NCBI RefSeq assembly: GCF_029946505.1
Contig: NZ_JARZHG010000002.1
Coordinates: 186,001 to 250,000 of the forward strand
DNA from: Polyangium sp. y55x31
Lineage (GTDB): Bacteria > Myxococcota_A > Polyangia > Polyangiales > Polyangiaceae
Reading direction: 5' to 3'
Length of the DNA: 64,000 bases
Numbering within the stretch: the stretch's first letter is position 1; each line of letters starts with the position of its first letter. The notes under the pieces were generated by a model. That model saw only the letters and a program-made list of their open reading frames with translations, was not told where the DNA came from and ran no database searches. The translations under genes and the position numbers were made by a program. This document shows positions 10,739-20,002 of this stretch, piece after piece.

Positions 10739-11454
10739 CCGATTTCCGCCCGCTGGTCCTGCTCGTCGAGGACGAGCCACAAATGCGAAGGTTCATGCGC
10801 GCGACGCTCACGTCGCACGGCTACCGGCTCCTCGAAGCGGGCAACTCCGCCGAGGCGCTCATGCTCGCGAGCACGCACAATCCCGAGCTCTTGCTGCTCG
10901 ATCTCGGCCTGCCGGACGGCGACGGAATCGACCTGACGCGCAGGATCCGCGAATGGGGCCGGATGCCCGTGATCGTGATCTCGGCGCGCGGGCGCGAGGA
11001 CGACAAGGTGGCCGCGCTCGACGCGGGGGCGGACGATTACCTGACCAAACCCTTCGGCGTGAACGAGCTGCTCGCGCGGATGCGGGTCGCGCTGCGGCAC
11101 GCGCGCGCGGGCGGGACGCCGAGCGGGACGCAGACGATCGAGGTCGGGGATCTCGGGATCGATCTCGTGCGGCGCGAGGTGAAAAAAGGGGGCCAGGAAG
11201 TGCACCTCACGCCGATCGAATACAAGCTCCTCGTGCTGCTCGCGCAGAACGCGGGCAAGGTGCTGACGCACCAGCACATCTTGAAGGAGGTCTGGGGGCC
11301 GGCCTATGCGAATCAGCCCCATTACGTCCGGGTCCACATGGCCGAGCTGCGCAAGAAGATCGAAGCGAACCCGGCGCGGCCGAAATTGCTCGTGACGGAG
11401 CCCGGGGTCGGGTATCGGCTGCGGGATCGCGCGGGGGACGACGCGGGGGCGTGA
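10735..11454 (+). CDS. kdpE: KdpE, OmpR-family response regulator
   Basis: A 239-residue regulator. The receiver domain has acidic residues in LLVEDEP, the phospho-acceptor Asp56 in LLLLDLGLPDGDG and the conserved Lys105 in YLTKPFG. The C-terminal winged-helix domain has LTPIEYKLLVLLAQNAGKVL and HYVRVHMAELRKKIE, and ends GVGYRLRD. It should activate the porin/kdp promoter. The ATG overlaps the kdpD stop (ATGA). The next gene has its own regulatory region, so the kdp operon probably ends here. Confidence 0.97.
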   Translation: MTDFRPLVLLVEDEPQMRRFMRATLTSHGYRLLEAGNSAEALMLASTHNPELLLLDLGLPDGDGIDLTRRIREWGRMPVIVISARGREDDKVAALDAGADDYLTKPFGVNELLARMRVALRHARAGGTPSGTQTIEVGDLGIDLVRREVKKGGQEVHLTPIEYKLLVLLAQNAGKVLTHQHILKEVWGPAYANQPHYVRVHMAELRKKIEANPARPKLLVTEPGVGYRLRDRAGDDAGA

Positions 11455-11468
11455 CGTGGTCCGGGGCC

Positions 11469-11500
11469 GGAAAAATTCCGAGCGTCCCGGAAAAAATTCC
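11469..11500. promoter_or_regulatory. paired GGAAAAATTCC palindromes, candidate enhancer
   Basis: GGAAAAATTCC at 11469-11479 and GGAAAAAATTCC at 11489-11500 have centres about 20 bases apart. They lie about 50 bases upstream of a sigma54-type promoter at 11544. The same pair arrangement, also about 50 bases from a near-identical promoter, occurs at 19924-19956. In this GC-rich DNA such AT-core palindromes are rare, and phased pairs are typical upstream activating sites. The likely binder is the NtrC-type regulator at 21608-22975 (inference). Confidence 0.55.
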
Positions 11501-11543
11501 GACGTCGGACATCACGCGGGCTGGATCCACGCGCTCGCCACGG

Positions 11544-11560
11544 TGGCATGCTCTCTGCTT
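11544..11560 (+). promoter_or_regulatory. sigma54-type -24/-12 promoter
   Basis: TGGCATG-CTCT-CTGCT: GG at 11545-11546 and GC at 11557-11558, with the required ten bases between. Transcription would start near 11570, 22 bases before the GTG of the downstream gene and just ahead of its GGAGG. Eleven bases around the -24 box (CGGTGGCATGC) are identical to the promoter before the histidine kinase at 20053. Confidence 0.55.
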
Positions 11561-11591
11561 TTGCGAACGAGCGTCGTCTGGAGGTCCTGTC

Positions 11592-11882
11592 GTGAAACCT
11601 TCCTTCACACGCTGGTTCGTCGTTGCCGTCGGAATGCTCGTCGCAGGGGCTGCGTGTGCGCCCGCGCCGAAATCGGTGCCGTGTTCGAACCAGTCCGACT
11701 GCGAGGGCAAAAACGCAGCGTTTCAGTACTGCGCCGAAAACCGCTGCGTCGAGTGCGTGAGCGACGCGAGCTGCGGCATGGGCAATTCCTGTGTCGCCGG
11801 CCTCTGCCAGCGCTCCTGCAAGGACGGTCGGGATTGCCTCGCCGGCTACGTCTGCACGAGCGCCCGCTGCACGCACCTCTAG
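11592..11882 (+). CDS. small secreted Cys-rich protein, probable lipoprotein
   Basis: A 96-residue exported protein. The N-terminus VKPSFTRWFVVAVGMLVAGA is a signal peptide, followed by AC-APAP, which could be a non-ideal lipobox. The mature part has 11-12 cysteines in spaced pairs (CSNQSDC, CAENRCVECV, CRSCKDG-like, CTSARC), resembling the Cys-rich repeats common in myxobacterial surface proteins. The GTG start is supported by GGAGG at 11580-11584. It is convergent with the trehalose synthase gene (4-base gap) and has its own sigma54-type promoter and palindrome pair. Function unknown; it may be a surface or periplasmic reporter of the adjacent efflux system. Confidence 0.75.
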   Translation: MKPSFTRWFVVAVGMLVAGAACAPAPKSVPCSNQSDCEGKNAAFQYCAENRCVECVSDASCGMGNSCVAGLCQRSCKDGRDCLAGYVCTSARCTHL

Positions 11883-11886
11883 CCTT

Positions 11887-14118
11887 TCACGATCCGATGG
11901 CCCGCGCGAGCACCGCCGGCGCCGAGAGCCTTCCCGAGACCCGCTCGCGGCGGCGCAGCTCCGCCGCGTCCACGAGCATACGCCCGGCCCAGCGGTAGAC
12001 GTTGAATTCGGAGACCATGCGGCGCATGGACGACATGCGCTCGCGTTGCTCGGCCTCGGACATGCGGAGCGCCGCGGCCATCGCGTCGCCGGCCTGGCCG
12101 AGGTCGTACGGATTGACGATGAGCGCCTCGGTCAGATCCCGCGCCGCCCCGGTGAACTGGCTCAGCACGAGCACGCCGAGCTCGTCGTCGCGCGCCGCGA
12201 CGAACTCCTTGGCCACAAGGTTCATGCCGTCATGGAGGCTCGACACGTAACAAAGCTCGGCCGCGCGGTAATAACGGAAGACCGTCGGCGGCTCGTGGTG
12301 CGCGCGCAGGAGAATGATGGGACGGTAATCGCCCTTCCCCCACCGCGCGTTGATCTCATCCGCCAGGGCCTCGACGCGATCGTTGAGCTCCCGGTAGCGG
12401 GCAATCTTGGTGCGGCTCGGCGCGGCGAGCTGCACGAACGTGAAGCGGTCGCGGAATTCCGGATGACGTGAAAGCAGCTCGTCGACCGCCTGGAGGCGCT
12501 CCTCGATGCCCTTCGTGTAATCGAGGCGGTCGATGCCCACGCCGAGGAGCGCGTCCGCGGACAAGCCGAGCTCCTTGCGCACGGAGGCGCGACAGTCGGG
12601 GACGGACGGCAATTCTTCGAGCCAGTGCACGGGCCATTCGATGGAGATCGGGTACGGCCGGACCAGGCTCCGCCGCGCGCCCTGGACGATCGCGTTCGCC
12701 TCCCTGTCGATGCGGCTCTCCATGAACGTGTCGACCGCGTCGATGAAGTTGTTGCAATGCTCCCGCGTGTGAAATCCGACGATGCTCGATCCGAGCAGCC
12801 CCGAGATGATCTCCTCGCGCCAGGGGCAGATGCCGATACGCTCGGCGCTCGGCCAGGGGATGTGCCAGAAGGTCAGGATCGTCGCGCGCGGGAGGCGCTC
12901 GCGGATCATGCGGGGCGCGAGCGCGAAATGGTAGTCTTGCACCAGGATGATCGGGTCCTCGCTGTCGACCTCCTCGCAAACCGCGTCCGCGAACTTGCGG
13001 TTCACGCGGACGTAATGCTCCCAGTCCTCGGCGCGGAAGACGGGCCGCGCGTGCGCCACGTGGCAAAGCGGCCAGAGGCCCTCGTTCGAGAAACCGTAAT
13101 AATACCCGTTCTCCTCGGCCTCGCTGAGCCAGACGCGGCGAATGCTGTAGGACTCCTCGCCGGGCGGGACTTTTACGTGGCCACGCGCGTCGGCGGTCTC
13201 CTTGTCGGCGCTGCCGCTGCCGTGCGCGACCCATACGCCCGAGCACGCGCGCATGACGGGCTCGAGCGCGGTCACGAGGCCACTCGCAGGGTGCTGGACA
13301 CGCACGCCAGTCGGCGTTTTTTCGTGAATGTAGGGCTCGCGGTTCGCGAGGATGATGACGCGCTCGCCTTCGAGGTGCGTCGTGAGCGTGGATCGCAATC
13401 GCTCCGGGTTCCACGGGCCGCCCCGCGCCTCGCGGTCCCGCTCGCTGGCAAGGCGCCGGGCGAGCTCACGCACGTCCCCGACGAGCGGCTTGAAATCACG
13501 CGTGACCTCGCCCGACAAGGCGCGCCGTAGCTCCGAGGTCCACACGCGGAAGGCCAGCCGCTCCGCGATCATCGTGATGGTGGCGGCGCCGAGCGAGAGC
13601 ACGAAAAACGCCACGAGGAGGAGGTTTCGCGTGGTCGCCTCGCGCCGCTCCAGATAGCTGAGATCGTGCACGAGCAGCACACGGCCGAGGGGTTTGCCCT
13701 CGGCCGCGACCGTGACGGCGCTGAGGTGCACGCGGCCGCCGGGCAGCGCTTCGGTCGTGGTCCAGGGGTTCGCCTCGGCGCCCTCCTGCTCGATTCTCGC
13801 GAGGACCCAGCGACAGCCGTAATCGAGCGGATAGGCGGACGTCGCGGCGAGGCGCTGTCCGTCGAGCGAACACGCGGCGACGCCCATCACGCGCTCGTCC
13901 CGGGTGATGTCCTCCAGCGCCTCCATGAGGCCCTCGCGCCCCTGTTCCCAGTTCCGCGCGAGCATCTGGTTCGTGGCGGTCACGACGAACAGCGACCGCG
14001 CGCGCAGGTCGCTTTCGAACCAGCGATGCGTCGTGCGTGTCAATGCGACGTACCCGACCCCGGTCACCAGGGCGAGCCCGAAGAGGAGGAGCAGCAGGAA
14101 ACGCAGAAGGCGAGGCAT
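11887..14118 (-). CDS. membrane sensor fused to trehalose-6-phosphate synthase
   Basis: A 743-residue protein with two parts. Residues 5-27 and 165-186 are transmembrane helices enclosing an extracytoplasmic domain of about 135 residues, followed by a HAMP-like linker (to about 245). The rest is a complete GT20 trehalose-6-phosphate synthase: LANREP at the start, [37 protein letters not shown] and [20 protein letters not shown] hold the known substrate-binding Arg, Lys, His, Asp and Glu. It would make trehalose-6-P from UDP-glucose and glucose-6-P at the inner membrane. GGGGGAA precedes the ATG. It lies 25 bases after the RND pump gene on the same strand. No trehalose-6-phosphatase gene is in the window. 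Confidence 0.9.
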   Translation of the reverse strand: MPRLLRFLLLLLFGLALVTGVGYVALTRTTHRWFESDLRARSLFVVTATNQMLARNWEQGREGLMEALEDITRDERVMGVAACSLDGQRLAATSAYPLDYGCRWVLARIEQEGAEANPWTTTEALPGGRVHLSAVTVAAEGKPLGRVLLVHDLSYLERREATTRNLLLVAFFVLSLGAATITMIAERLAFRVWTSELRRALSGEVTRDFKPLVGDVRELARRLASERDREARGGPWNPERLRSTLTTHLEGERVIILANREPYIHEKTPTGVRVQHPASGLVTALEPVMRACSGVWVAHGSGSADKETADARGHVKVPPGEESYSIRRVWLSEAEENGYYYGFSNEGLWPLCHVAHARPVFRAEDWEHYVRVNRKFADAVCEEVDSEDPIILVQDYHFALAPRMIRERLPRATILTFWHIPWPSAERIGICPWREEIISGLLGSSIVGFHTREHCNNFIDAVDTFMESRIDREANAIVQGARRSLVRPYPISIEWPVHWLEELPSVPDCRASVRKELGLSADALLGVGIDRLDYTKGIEERLQAVDELLSRHPEFRDRFTFVQLAAPSRTKIARYRELNDRVEALADEINARWGKGDYRPIILLRAHHEPPTVFRYYRAAELCYVSSLHDGMNLVAKEFVAARDDELGVLVLSQFTGAARDLTEALIVNPYDLGQAGDAMAAALRMSEAEQRERMSSMRRMVSEFNVYRWAGRMLVDAAELRRRERVSGRLSAPAVLARAIGS

Positions 14119-14143
14119 CGATTTCCCCCGTTTCGTAGGCGAA

Positions 14144-17100
14144 TCAATCGACGGGCAGGGTGTCCTCGGCGCTTCGTTTCGCCAGAAACACGAACATCGA
14201 GGGCACGAGGAAAAGCGACAGGAAGGTGGACGAAGCGAGGCCGCCGGTGACGGCGAGGGCGAGGGGGCGGTTCGACTCCGTGCCGTGTTCGAGGCCGAGC
14301 GCCGTCGGGAGCAAGCTGATGATGGTGGCGAGGCTCGTCATCGCGATCGGGCTGAACCGCGCGCGCCCGGCCTCCACGGCCGCGTCGAGGAGGTCTTTTC
14401 CTGCCTGGAAAGCGCGGTTCGCGTGGTCGACGAGCAGGATGCCATTCGAGACGGCGATGCCGATGACCATCAGGATGCCCATCAGCGCGGGAATGGAAAA
14501 CCCTTCCCGCGCGCCGAGGAGCGCCGCGACGATGCCGACGAGGCACGCGGGGATCGTGAACAGCATGACGAGCGGGAGCCGCAGCGATTTGAATTGAATG
14601 GTCATGATCATGAAGACGACCATGACGGCGAGGCCGAGCGCGACGCCGAGGCCCCCGAAGGTCGTGCGCATGAGCTCGACCTGTCCGGCCATGGCGAATC
14701 GCACGTCGCGGGTGCGCGGATCCTGCCGGAGGCGCGCTTCGAGGTCGGCGGCGGCGCTGCCGAGATCACGCCCCTCGGTCTGCATGAGGACGTGCGCGAC
14801 GCGCTGGAGGTGGTTGCGCTCGATGGAGATCGGGCCCGCCGATCGCTCGATCGCGCCATAACTGCCGAGCGTGACGGCGCCCTTCGTCGTCGCGCGGATC
14901 GGGATCTCGCGGAGCCTGTCGGCCTCGTTCACGATCCCGCGGTCGTATGCGGTGACCACGTAATACGACTGGCCATTCGAACCGTCGACCCAGACCGAGG
15001 GGGCATTGATGTTGCCGAGCGTCGCTTCGAGCGTCGTCTGCGCGGCGGCGCGCGCGGTCACGCCCACGAGGCCGGCCTCCTGCCTGTCCGTGGCGAGGCG
15101 CAGCTCCGGGTAATCGAGCTCCAGCGTGGTGTAGATGTCCCGCACGCCCGGCACGGTCCGGGCGACCTCGGCGACGGCGCGCGCCTGGGCGTCGAGCTCT
15201 TCGAGGTTCTCGCCGCGCACTTCGACGACGAGCGGGGCCATGTATCCATTCGAGAAGACGCTGGCCACGAGCCCGCCGGGCGCCTGCAGGAACTCCACGC
15301 CGGGGAAACGACGCGAAAGGATGGCGCGCATCCGGTCGGCGATCTCGCGCTGCGAAGCTTTTCGTTTCTCGGGCGGCACGAGCGCGACGCGGAGGAATCC
15401 CATGTGCGGGCCGGCGTTCGGGCTGTTCATCTTCGCGCGGGCCTTGCTCGGGGCGCCGACGTTCATGAGCACGAGCTCGACCTCGTCCTTGGGCAATTCC
15501 TCCCGGAGCGCCTGCCCGATCTCCTGGAAGATCCGCGTCGATTCTTCGAGCGAGGTCCCGGGCGCGAGGCGCACGTAGACGCGCTCCATCGATTCGTCGA
15601 TCTCGGGGAAAAACGCGCTCGGGAGCCGCGACGCGCCATACACGCTGCCGGCGACGAGCACCAAGGTCGCGAGGACGACGGCGCCCCGATGTTCGAGCGC
15701 CACGCGGAGCGCCGCCGCGTAAGCGCCCGCGAGCTTTTCGACGGCTCGTTCGAATGCACGGGCGAGTTTTCCCGGTTCGCCGTGGCCGAGCAGGTACCGG
15801 CAGGCGACGGGGGTCACGAGCATACTCACGAAGTACCCGGCGACCATCGCGGATGCGACGGTGAGCGCGAGCGGCGAGAAGAGCTTTTTCGCGAGGCCCG
15901 TCAGGAGGACGACCGGCAGGAGCACCGCAATGGTGCAGAGCGACGCGGCGAGCGCGGGCCCGGCGACGAGGTTCGCCCCGCGGAGCGCCGCCGTCGCGTC
16001 GTCGTCACCGGCGATTCGCCTGCGATGGATGGATTCGAGCACGACGACCGAGATGTCGACGAGCGGCCCCATGGCCAGCGTCAGCCCGCCCAAGGTGAAG
16101 GCGTTGAGGGATTGGCCGGTCGTGTAGAGGACGAGCAGGATGACGGCGAAGCTGAGCGGCACGGAGATGGCCGCGATGAGCACCGAGCGTCCGCTCTGGA
16201 GGAAGATCAGGATGACGCCCGCGATGAGGAAAAGCGCCTGCACGATCTCGCGCTGGAGCCCTTTCATCGCGCCCTCGACGAACGTCGATTGATCGAAGAT
16301 GGGCTGCACGATCATCCCGGGCGGGAGCTCCGGCAGGTGCGCGAGCGCCTCGCGGATCGATTCGACGATCGCGACCGTGTTCCCGCCCGGGATCCGCAGC
16401 ACGTTGAGGTAGACGGCCGGCTTTCCGTCGATCGAGACGAATTGCGTGGGGAGCGTGCCGCCGTCCTCGACCTTGGCCACGTCGCGCACGAGCACCGGAT
16501 GCCCCGCGACGACCTTCACCACGGCCTCGCCGATATCGGAGACGCGCGGCGCGACCGCGTTCGTGTAGACGTTCGCCTCGAAGCCCGCGGCCATGAAGCG
16601 GCCCGAGGGCAAAAGCGCGTTCGCCTTGTCCACCGCGGCGGCGATCTCACCCGAGGTCACGCCGCGCGCCTCGGCGCGCACGGGGTCGACGACGACGTTG
16701 ATCTGACGCTCGCGGCCGCCGTTCGGCGAAGCGCTGGCCACGCCCGGGATGCCCTCGATGATGGGCTCGACGGTGTTGACCGCGAAATCGTAGAGCTGCG
16801 GCCCGCTGAGCCCGCCTCCGTGGACGGCAATTTGAATGAGGGGAGCGTTGGAAGGATCGTATTGCAAGACGAACGGCGGCAGGACGCCGAGCGTCTTCGG
16901 GACGGACGACATCGCGAACGCGACCTGCTGCTGCACGAGCGATTGCGCGGCATTGAGGTCGGTGCCCCATTTCAGCCACACGTAGATGATGCTGAGGCTG
17001 TTTCTGGATTCGCTCTTGATGTGGTCGACGCCGGGCGTGGCGGCGATGAATTTTTCGAGCCGCCAGGTGATCGTCTTCTCGACGTCCTTGGGCCCGAGCC

Positions 17101-17251
17101 CCGAGGCGAGCGTGCCGACGATGAGCACGGGCGGCGTGAGCTCGGGGAAGGTGTCGACGGCCAAACGCGGCGTGACGACCGCGGAGAAGACCATCAGCGC
17201 AATGCTGACGACGAGCACCGCGAGCGGATTTCGCAACGCGAGGCGCGTCAT
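14144..17251 (-). CDS. RND efflux pump, inner-membrane permease
   Basis: A 1035-residue AcrB/MexB-like permease with an N-terminal helix, two large periplasmic domains and a twelve-helix layout. TM4 reads GGLTLAMGPLVDISVVVLES: Asp399 matches AcrB Asp407, but the next relay Asp is Ile400. TM10 reads GILMVIGIAVSNGILLVDHA, with Ser where AcrB has its relay Lys. The class is therefore a non-canonical HAE/HME-type RND transporter; the substrate cannot be predicted. The ATG overlaps the membrane-fusion protein stop (ATGA). Powered by the proton gradient, it would export through the adjacent fusion protein and TolC. Confidence 0.92.
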   Translation of the reverse strand: MTRLALRNPLAVLVVSIALMVFSAVVTPRLAVDTFPELTPPVLIVGTLASGLGPKDVEKTITWRLEKFIAATPGVDHIKSESRNSLSIIYVWLKWGTDLNAAQSLVQQQVAFAMSSVPKTLGVLPPFVLQYDPSNAPLIQIAVHGGGLSGPQLYDFAVNTVEPIIEGIPGVASASPNGGRERQINVVVDPVRAEARGVTSGEIAAAVDKANALLPSGRFMAAGFEANVYTNAVAPRVSDIGEAVVKVVAGHPVLVRDVAKVEDGGTLPTQFVSIDGKPAVYLNVLRIPGGNTVAIVESIREALAHLPELPPGMIVQPIFDQSTFVEGAMKGLQREIVQALFLIAGVILIFLQSGRSVLIAAISVPLSFAVILLVLYTTGQSLNAFTLGGLTLAMGPLVDISVVVLESIHRRRIAGDDDATAALRGANLVAGPALAASLCTIAVLLPVVLLTGLAKKLFSPLALTVASAMVAGYFVSMLVTPVACRYLLGHGEPGKLARAFERAVEKLAGAYAAALRVALEHRGAVVLATLVLVAGSVYGASRLPSAFFPEIDESMERVYVRLAPGTSLEESTRIFQEIGQALREELPKDEVELVLMNVGAPSKARAKMNSPNAGPHMGFLRVALVPPEKRKASQREIADRMRAILSRRFPGVEFLQAPGGLVASVFSNGYMAPLVVEVRGENLEELDAQARAVAEVARTVPGVRDIYTTLELDYPELRLATDRQEAGLVGVTARAAAQTTLEATLGNINAPSVWVDGSNGQSYYVVTAYDRGIVNEADRLREIPIRATTKGAVTLGSYGAIERSAGPISIERNHLQRVAHVLMQTEGRDLGSAAADLEARLRQDPRTRDVRFAMAGQVELMRTTFGGLGVALGLAVMVVFMIMTIQFKSLRLPLVMLFTIPACLVGIVAALLGAREGFSIPALMGILMVIGIAVSNGILLVDHANRAFQAGKDLLDAAVEAGRARFSPIAMTSLATIISLLPTALGLEHGTESNRPLALAVTGGLASSTFLSLFLVPSMFVFLAKRSAEDTLPVD

Positions 17252-18420
17252 CGGACCGCCCCTCCCGGAGGCGCGGGCGTGGAGACAGGCAGGAGCGACG
17301 GCACGGGCGCGGCGGCGCCTTCGACCTTGGCGCGCACGACGTCGCCATTGCGGAGGTGCGCCCGGCCTTCGAGCACGAGGAGCGATCCGGGCAGGATCGA
17401 GGGCTCGACGAACAGGCTCTTTCCCGTCTCGCCGAGGACCCGCACCGAGGCCTTTCGGGCGATTTCACCCTCGACGACGATCACGGTCGCCTTCGAGCCA
17501 CGCACCGTCGCCGCGCGGAGGGGCATTTCGATGGCGGGCTCCGGCGCGCCGACCTCGGCGAAGACCTCGGCCGTGGTGCCCACGGGCAGCGTGCGCTCCG
17601 GGTCGGGCACGTCGATTTCGACGTGCAGGGTGCGGGTCACGGGGTCCGCCGCCGGAGAGCGCCGCGCGATACGCGCGGTCATTTCTTTCCCCGTCGCGAG
17701 CAGGCGGAGCTTGACCTCGGCGCCCGGCGTGACCGCCTGGAAATCGACCTCGGGGACGTCCGCCGTGACGCGGACGATGCCGCGATCGACCATCGACACG
17801 AGCGCCGTGCCGGGCCGGACGAACGTGCCCGGATCGAGGCTCCTGCGCGTGATCTCCCCGTCGAACGGCGCCTTGAGCACGCAATCGTTCACCTCGAGGG
17901 CCTTGCCCGCGAGCTCGGCCCGGAGCGCCCGGAGCTGCGCTTCGGCCGCGGCGCTCTGCGCGGATTTTTGCTCGGCCTCGTTCTTCGAGACGAAACCGTC
18001 CTCGACGAGGCCCTGGACCCGCGCTGCCTCGCTCGCAATCGCGCGCTGCCGCTGGTCGAGCGCGCGGGCCTGCATGGCGACGCTCTGGCTCTCCGTGGAC
18101 GCGCTCCTGCAATCGAGGGTCGCAAGGACCTGACCACGCTTGACGACGTCGCCGGGGCGCACGAGCACCGTCTCGACGTAGGCCGAGACGAGCTGCGGGC
18201 CGATGTTCGCCTCCTGCCACGGCGCGAGCGTGCCCACGAAGCGGCGCGTGGGCCGGTACGTCGCCTCGCGCGCGGGCACGACCGTCGCGCCCTTGGGCTG
18301 CGCGGAGAGCGGCGTCACGTCCGACGAATTCGCCCGATGAAGCAGCGCCGCGCCGCCGCCGAGCGCCACGAGCAGCATGACGCCGAGCGCGCCCAATACC
18401 CGCCGATCCATTCGCTTCAT
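17248..18420 (-). CDS. RND efflux periplasmic adaptor (membrane-fusion protein)
   Basis: A 390-residue HlyD/AcrA-type adaptor. It has an N-terminal membrane anchor (about residues 8-26), then a barrel-sandwich half-motif (VLVRPGDVVKRGQVLATLD), an alpha-helical hairpin (about 105-170), the returning half-motif (LKAPFDGEITRRSLDPGTFV), and beta-barrel and membrane-proximal domains. It bridges the RND pump and the TolC protein. Its ATG overlaps the upstream tolC-like stop by one base (TGATG), and its stop overlaps the pump start by 4 bases, so the three proteins are translationally coupled. The tail is Pro/Ala-rich. Confidence 0.92.
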   Translation of the reverse strand: MKRMDRRVLGALGVMLLVALGGGAALLHRANSSDVTPLSAQPKGATVVPAREATYRPTRRFVGTLAPWQEANIGPQLVSAYVETVLVRPGDVVKRGQVLATLDCRSASTESQSVAMQARALDQRQRAIASEAARVQGLVEDGFVSKNEAEQKSAQSAAAEAQLRALRAELAGKALEVNDCVLKAPFDGEITRRSLDPGTFVRPGTALVSMVDRGIVRVTADVPEVDFQAVTPGAEVKLRLLATGKEMTARIARRSPAADPVTRTLHVEIDVPDPERTLPVGTTAEVFAEVGAPEPAIEMPLRAATVRGSKATVIVVEGEIARKASVRVLGETGKSLFVEPSILPGSLLVLEGRAHLRNGDVVRAKVEGAAAPVPSLLPVSTPAPPGGAVR

Positions 18421-19838
18421 CAGCGCACCTCCGCCACGGCCCGACGGAGCGCGGCCCGCGCCCTCGCCACGGCAAACCCGCCGACCGCCCGCTCGACCTC
18501 GGCCTCGACGCGTAATGTCTCGGCGTCGACGAGGTCGAGCATCGTGCCGAGGCCGGCCTTGAACCGCGCCTCGGCCTGCTCGTGGTTGACCCGCGCCGCC
18601 GTCGCCGCGCGCTCCAGGGCGACGAGCGCCTGCCGCGCGGCCACGAGGCCGAGGTAGGCCTGCCGGACGGCCGCCTCCTGCGCCGCGCGTGTGGCCTGGA
18701 GCTCCGCGGCGCGCACGTCCTCGACCTCGCGGAGCGCGTCACGGCGGGCCGCGAGAACCGGATCGTAGAGCGGGACGCTCAGCACCACGCCGACGTCCCA
18801 GTTCGGCACGAGCGGCGCGAAGCCATGCCCGCCCACGGTCGATCCATTCGAGGGCGGCGCGCCGCCCGCGCGCCCCGAGATCGCGGCGGTCAGGAAGACA
18901 TCGGGCCGCATCTGCGCCGCGGCCGCGCGCGTCTCGGCCTTCGCGAGGTCGACGCGCGCCTTGGCCTCCTGGATCTCGGCGCCGCCGTCCCGCGCCCGTT
19001 CGAGCAGCTCGTCGAGCGACCCGAGCGCCTCGTCCTCGCCCGCCTCGCCGCCCGCGTCGAGCGCCGCGTCCGGCACGCCCACGACCGCCGCGAAGACGGC
19101 CTGCGCGGCGGCGAGCGAGCCCTGGGCCCGCACCTTCGCGACCTCGAACCGCGCGACCTCGGCCTCGGCGCGGGCGAGATCCACGGGCGTTCGAAGGCCC
19201 GCGTCGACGCCCGCGCGCGCCGCATCCCGATGGGTCGAGGCCCTCGCCGCCGCTTCGTCGGCCGCTTGCGCCACCGATTTCGCCGCGCGCACCGCCCAGT
19301 ACGCCTCGGTGACCTCGAGCGCGACGTCGAGCTTCGCGCCTTCGGCCCGCTGCCGTTCGAGCTCGGCCTGGGCATCGACGGCCGCCGCTTGTGCTGCGAT
19401 CCGGCCGAAATCGAAGATCTCCTGCCGCAGGCCGACCGCGACGAGCGTCGAGGCATACGGCGTGAAGTCCGGCTCGGCCGAGATGCGGGTCGCGCCGATC
19501 CGCGGCAAGTCGACACGAGGGTTCGAGAGGATGGTCGCCGTGGAGTTGTTGACCGTCGAGCCGATCACCTGAGCCGTGGCGCCGACCGAAGGGAGCCACT
19601 GCGCCCAGGGCACCCGCGCCGCGGCCTGCGCGGCCTGCACCCGCGCGCGGGCCGCGACGAGATCCGGGTTGCGCTTCTCGGCGTACGTGATCGCCTCGCG
19701 CAACGAAAACGCCCGCGGCGGCGGGGACGCGGCCAGGGCGGCGGGTTCTCGTGCGGGCGAAGCCCGCGGCGCGAGCAAGAGGCCAAGCGAAAGCAGAGCC
19801 ATCCAGCGCCGCCGTACGACGCGATCCCCGTGAAGCAT
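18420..19838 (-). CDS. TolC-family outer-membrane efflux protein
   Basis: A 472-residue outer-membrane factor. The ATG at 19838 gives a signal peptide with basic residues (VVRRRW) and a hydrophobic core (MALLSLGLLLAP) ending near SPA. The duplicated TolC repeat follows: FSLREAITYAEKRNPDLVAARARV and later LYDPVLAARRDALREVEDV, with long Ala-rich coiled-coil segments. An internal ATG at 19802 would leave a signal peptide without basic residues. A sigma54-type promoter at 19851-19867 would place transcription start close to the 19838 codon, so the message may be leaderless or start at 19802. First gene of the efflux operon. Confidence 0.88.
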   Translation of the reverse strand: MLHGDRVVRRRWMALLSLGLLLAPRASPAREPAALAASPPPRAFSLREAITYAEKRNPDLVAARARVQAAQAAARVPWAQWLPSVGATAQVIGSTVNNSTATILSNPRVDLPRIGATRISAEPDFTPYASTLVAVGLRQEIFDFGRIAAQAAAVDAQAELERQRAEGAKLDVALEVTEAYWAVRAAKSVAQAADEAAARASTHRDAARAGVDAGLRTPVDLARAEAEVARFEVAKVRAQGSLAAAQAVFAAVVGVPDAALDAGGEAGEDEALGSLDELLERARDGGAEIQEAKARVDLAKAETRAAAAQMRPDVFLTAAISGRAGGAPPSNGSTVGGHGFAPLVPNWDVGVVLSVPLYDPVLAARRDALREVEDVRAAELQATRAAQEAAVRQAYLGLVAARQALVALERAATAARVNHEQAEARFKAGLGTMLDLVDAETLRVEAEVERAVGGFAVARARAALRRAVAEVR

Positions 19839-19850
19839 GCGTGCCGTATG

Positions 19851-19867
19851 AGCACCAACGATGCCAA
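19851..19867 (-). promoter_or_regulatory. sigma54-type promoter for the efflux operon
   Basis: On the minus strand the sequence reads TTGGCATCGTTGGTGCT, with GG and GC exactly ten bases apart. The predicted start is near 19840, almost at the TolC start codon. The -12 box (GTGC) is weaker than in the two plus-strand promoters. Support comes from the opposite-facing sigma54-type promoter in the same gap and the NtrC-type gene beyond it. Confidence 0.4.
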
Positions 19868-19923
19868 GCGCGCGGCGCGCCGAATCGCCCGGGATCCGGG
19901 CGTGGAGCCGAGGGCGCGGGATG

Positions 19924-19963
19924 GGAAAAATTCCAAGCCGGGCAGGGAAAATTTCCCTGCCCG
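19924..19963. promoter_or_regulatory. paired palindromes between efflux operon and two-component genes
   Basis: GGAAAAATTCC lies at 19924-19934. At 19939-19963 a perfect palindrome has 12-base arms (CGGGCAGGGAAA and its complement) around a single A, and its core is GGAAAATTTCC. The two cores are 22 bases apart, i.e. on the same helix face. The position between divergent sigma54-type promoters fits a shared enhancer for the activator encoded at 21608. The strong arms could also form a hairpin, but there is no T-run and no gene end here, so a terminator is unlikely. Confidence 0.6.
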
Positions 19964-20002
19964 CGCGCCCGGTCCCGCGCAGGATAGAGCTTCGTCCCGC
20001 GG

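Noticed and set aside
13904-18133. A plus-strand open frame of 1409 codons opposite the RND genes
   Set aside because: Arg/Asp/Glu/His-rich shadow of the minus-strand pump and adaptor; no domain and no ribosome site.
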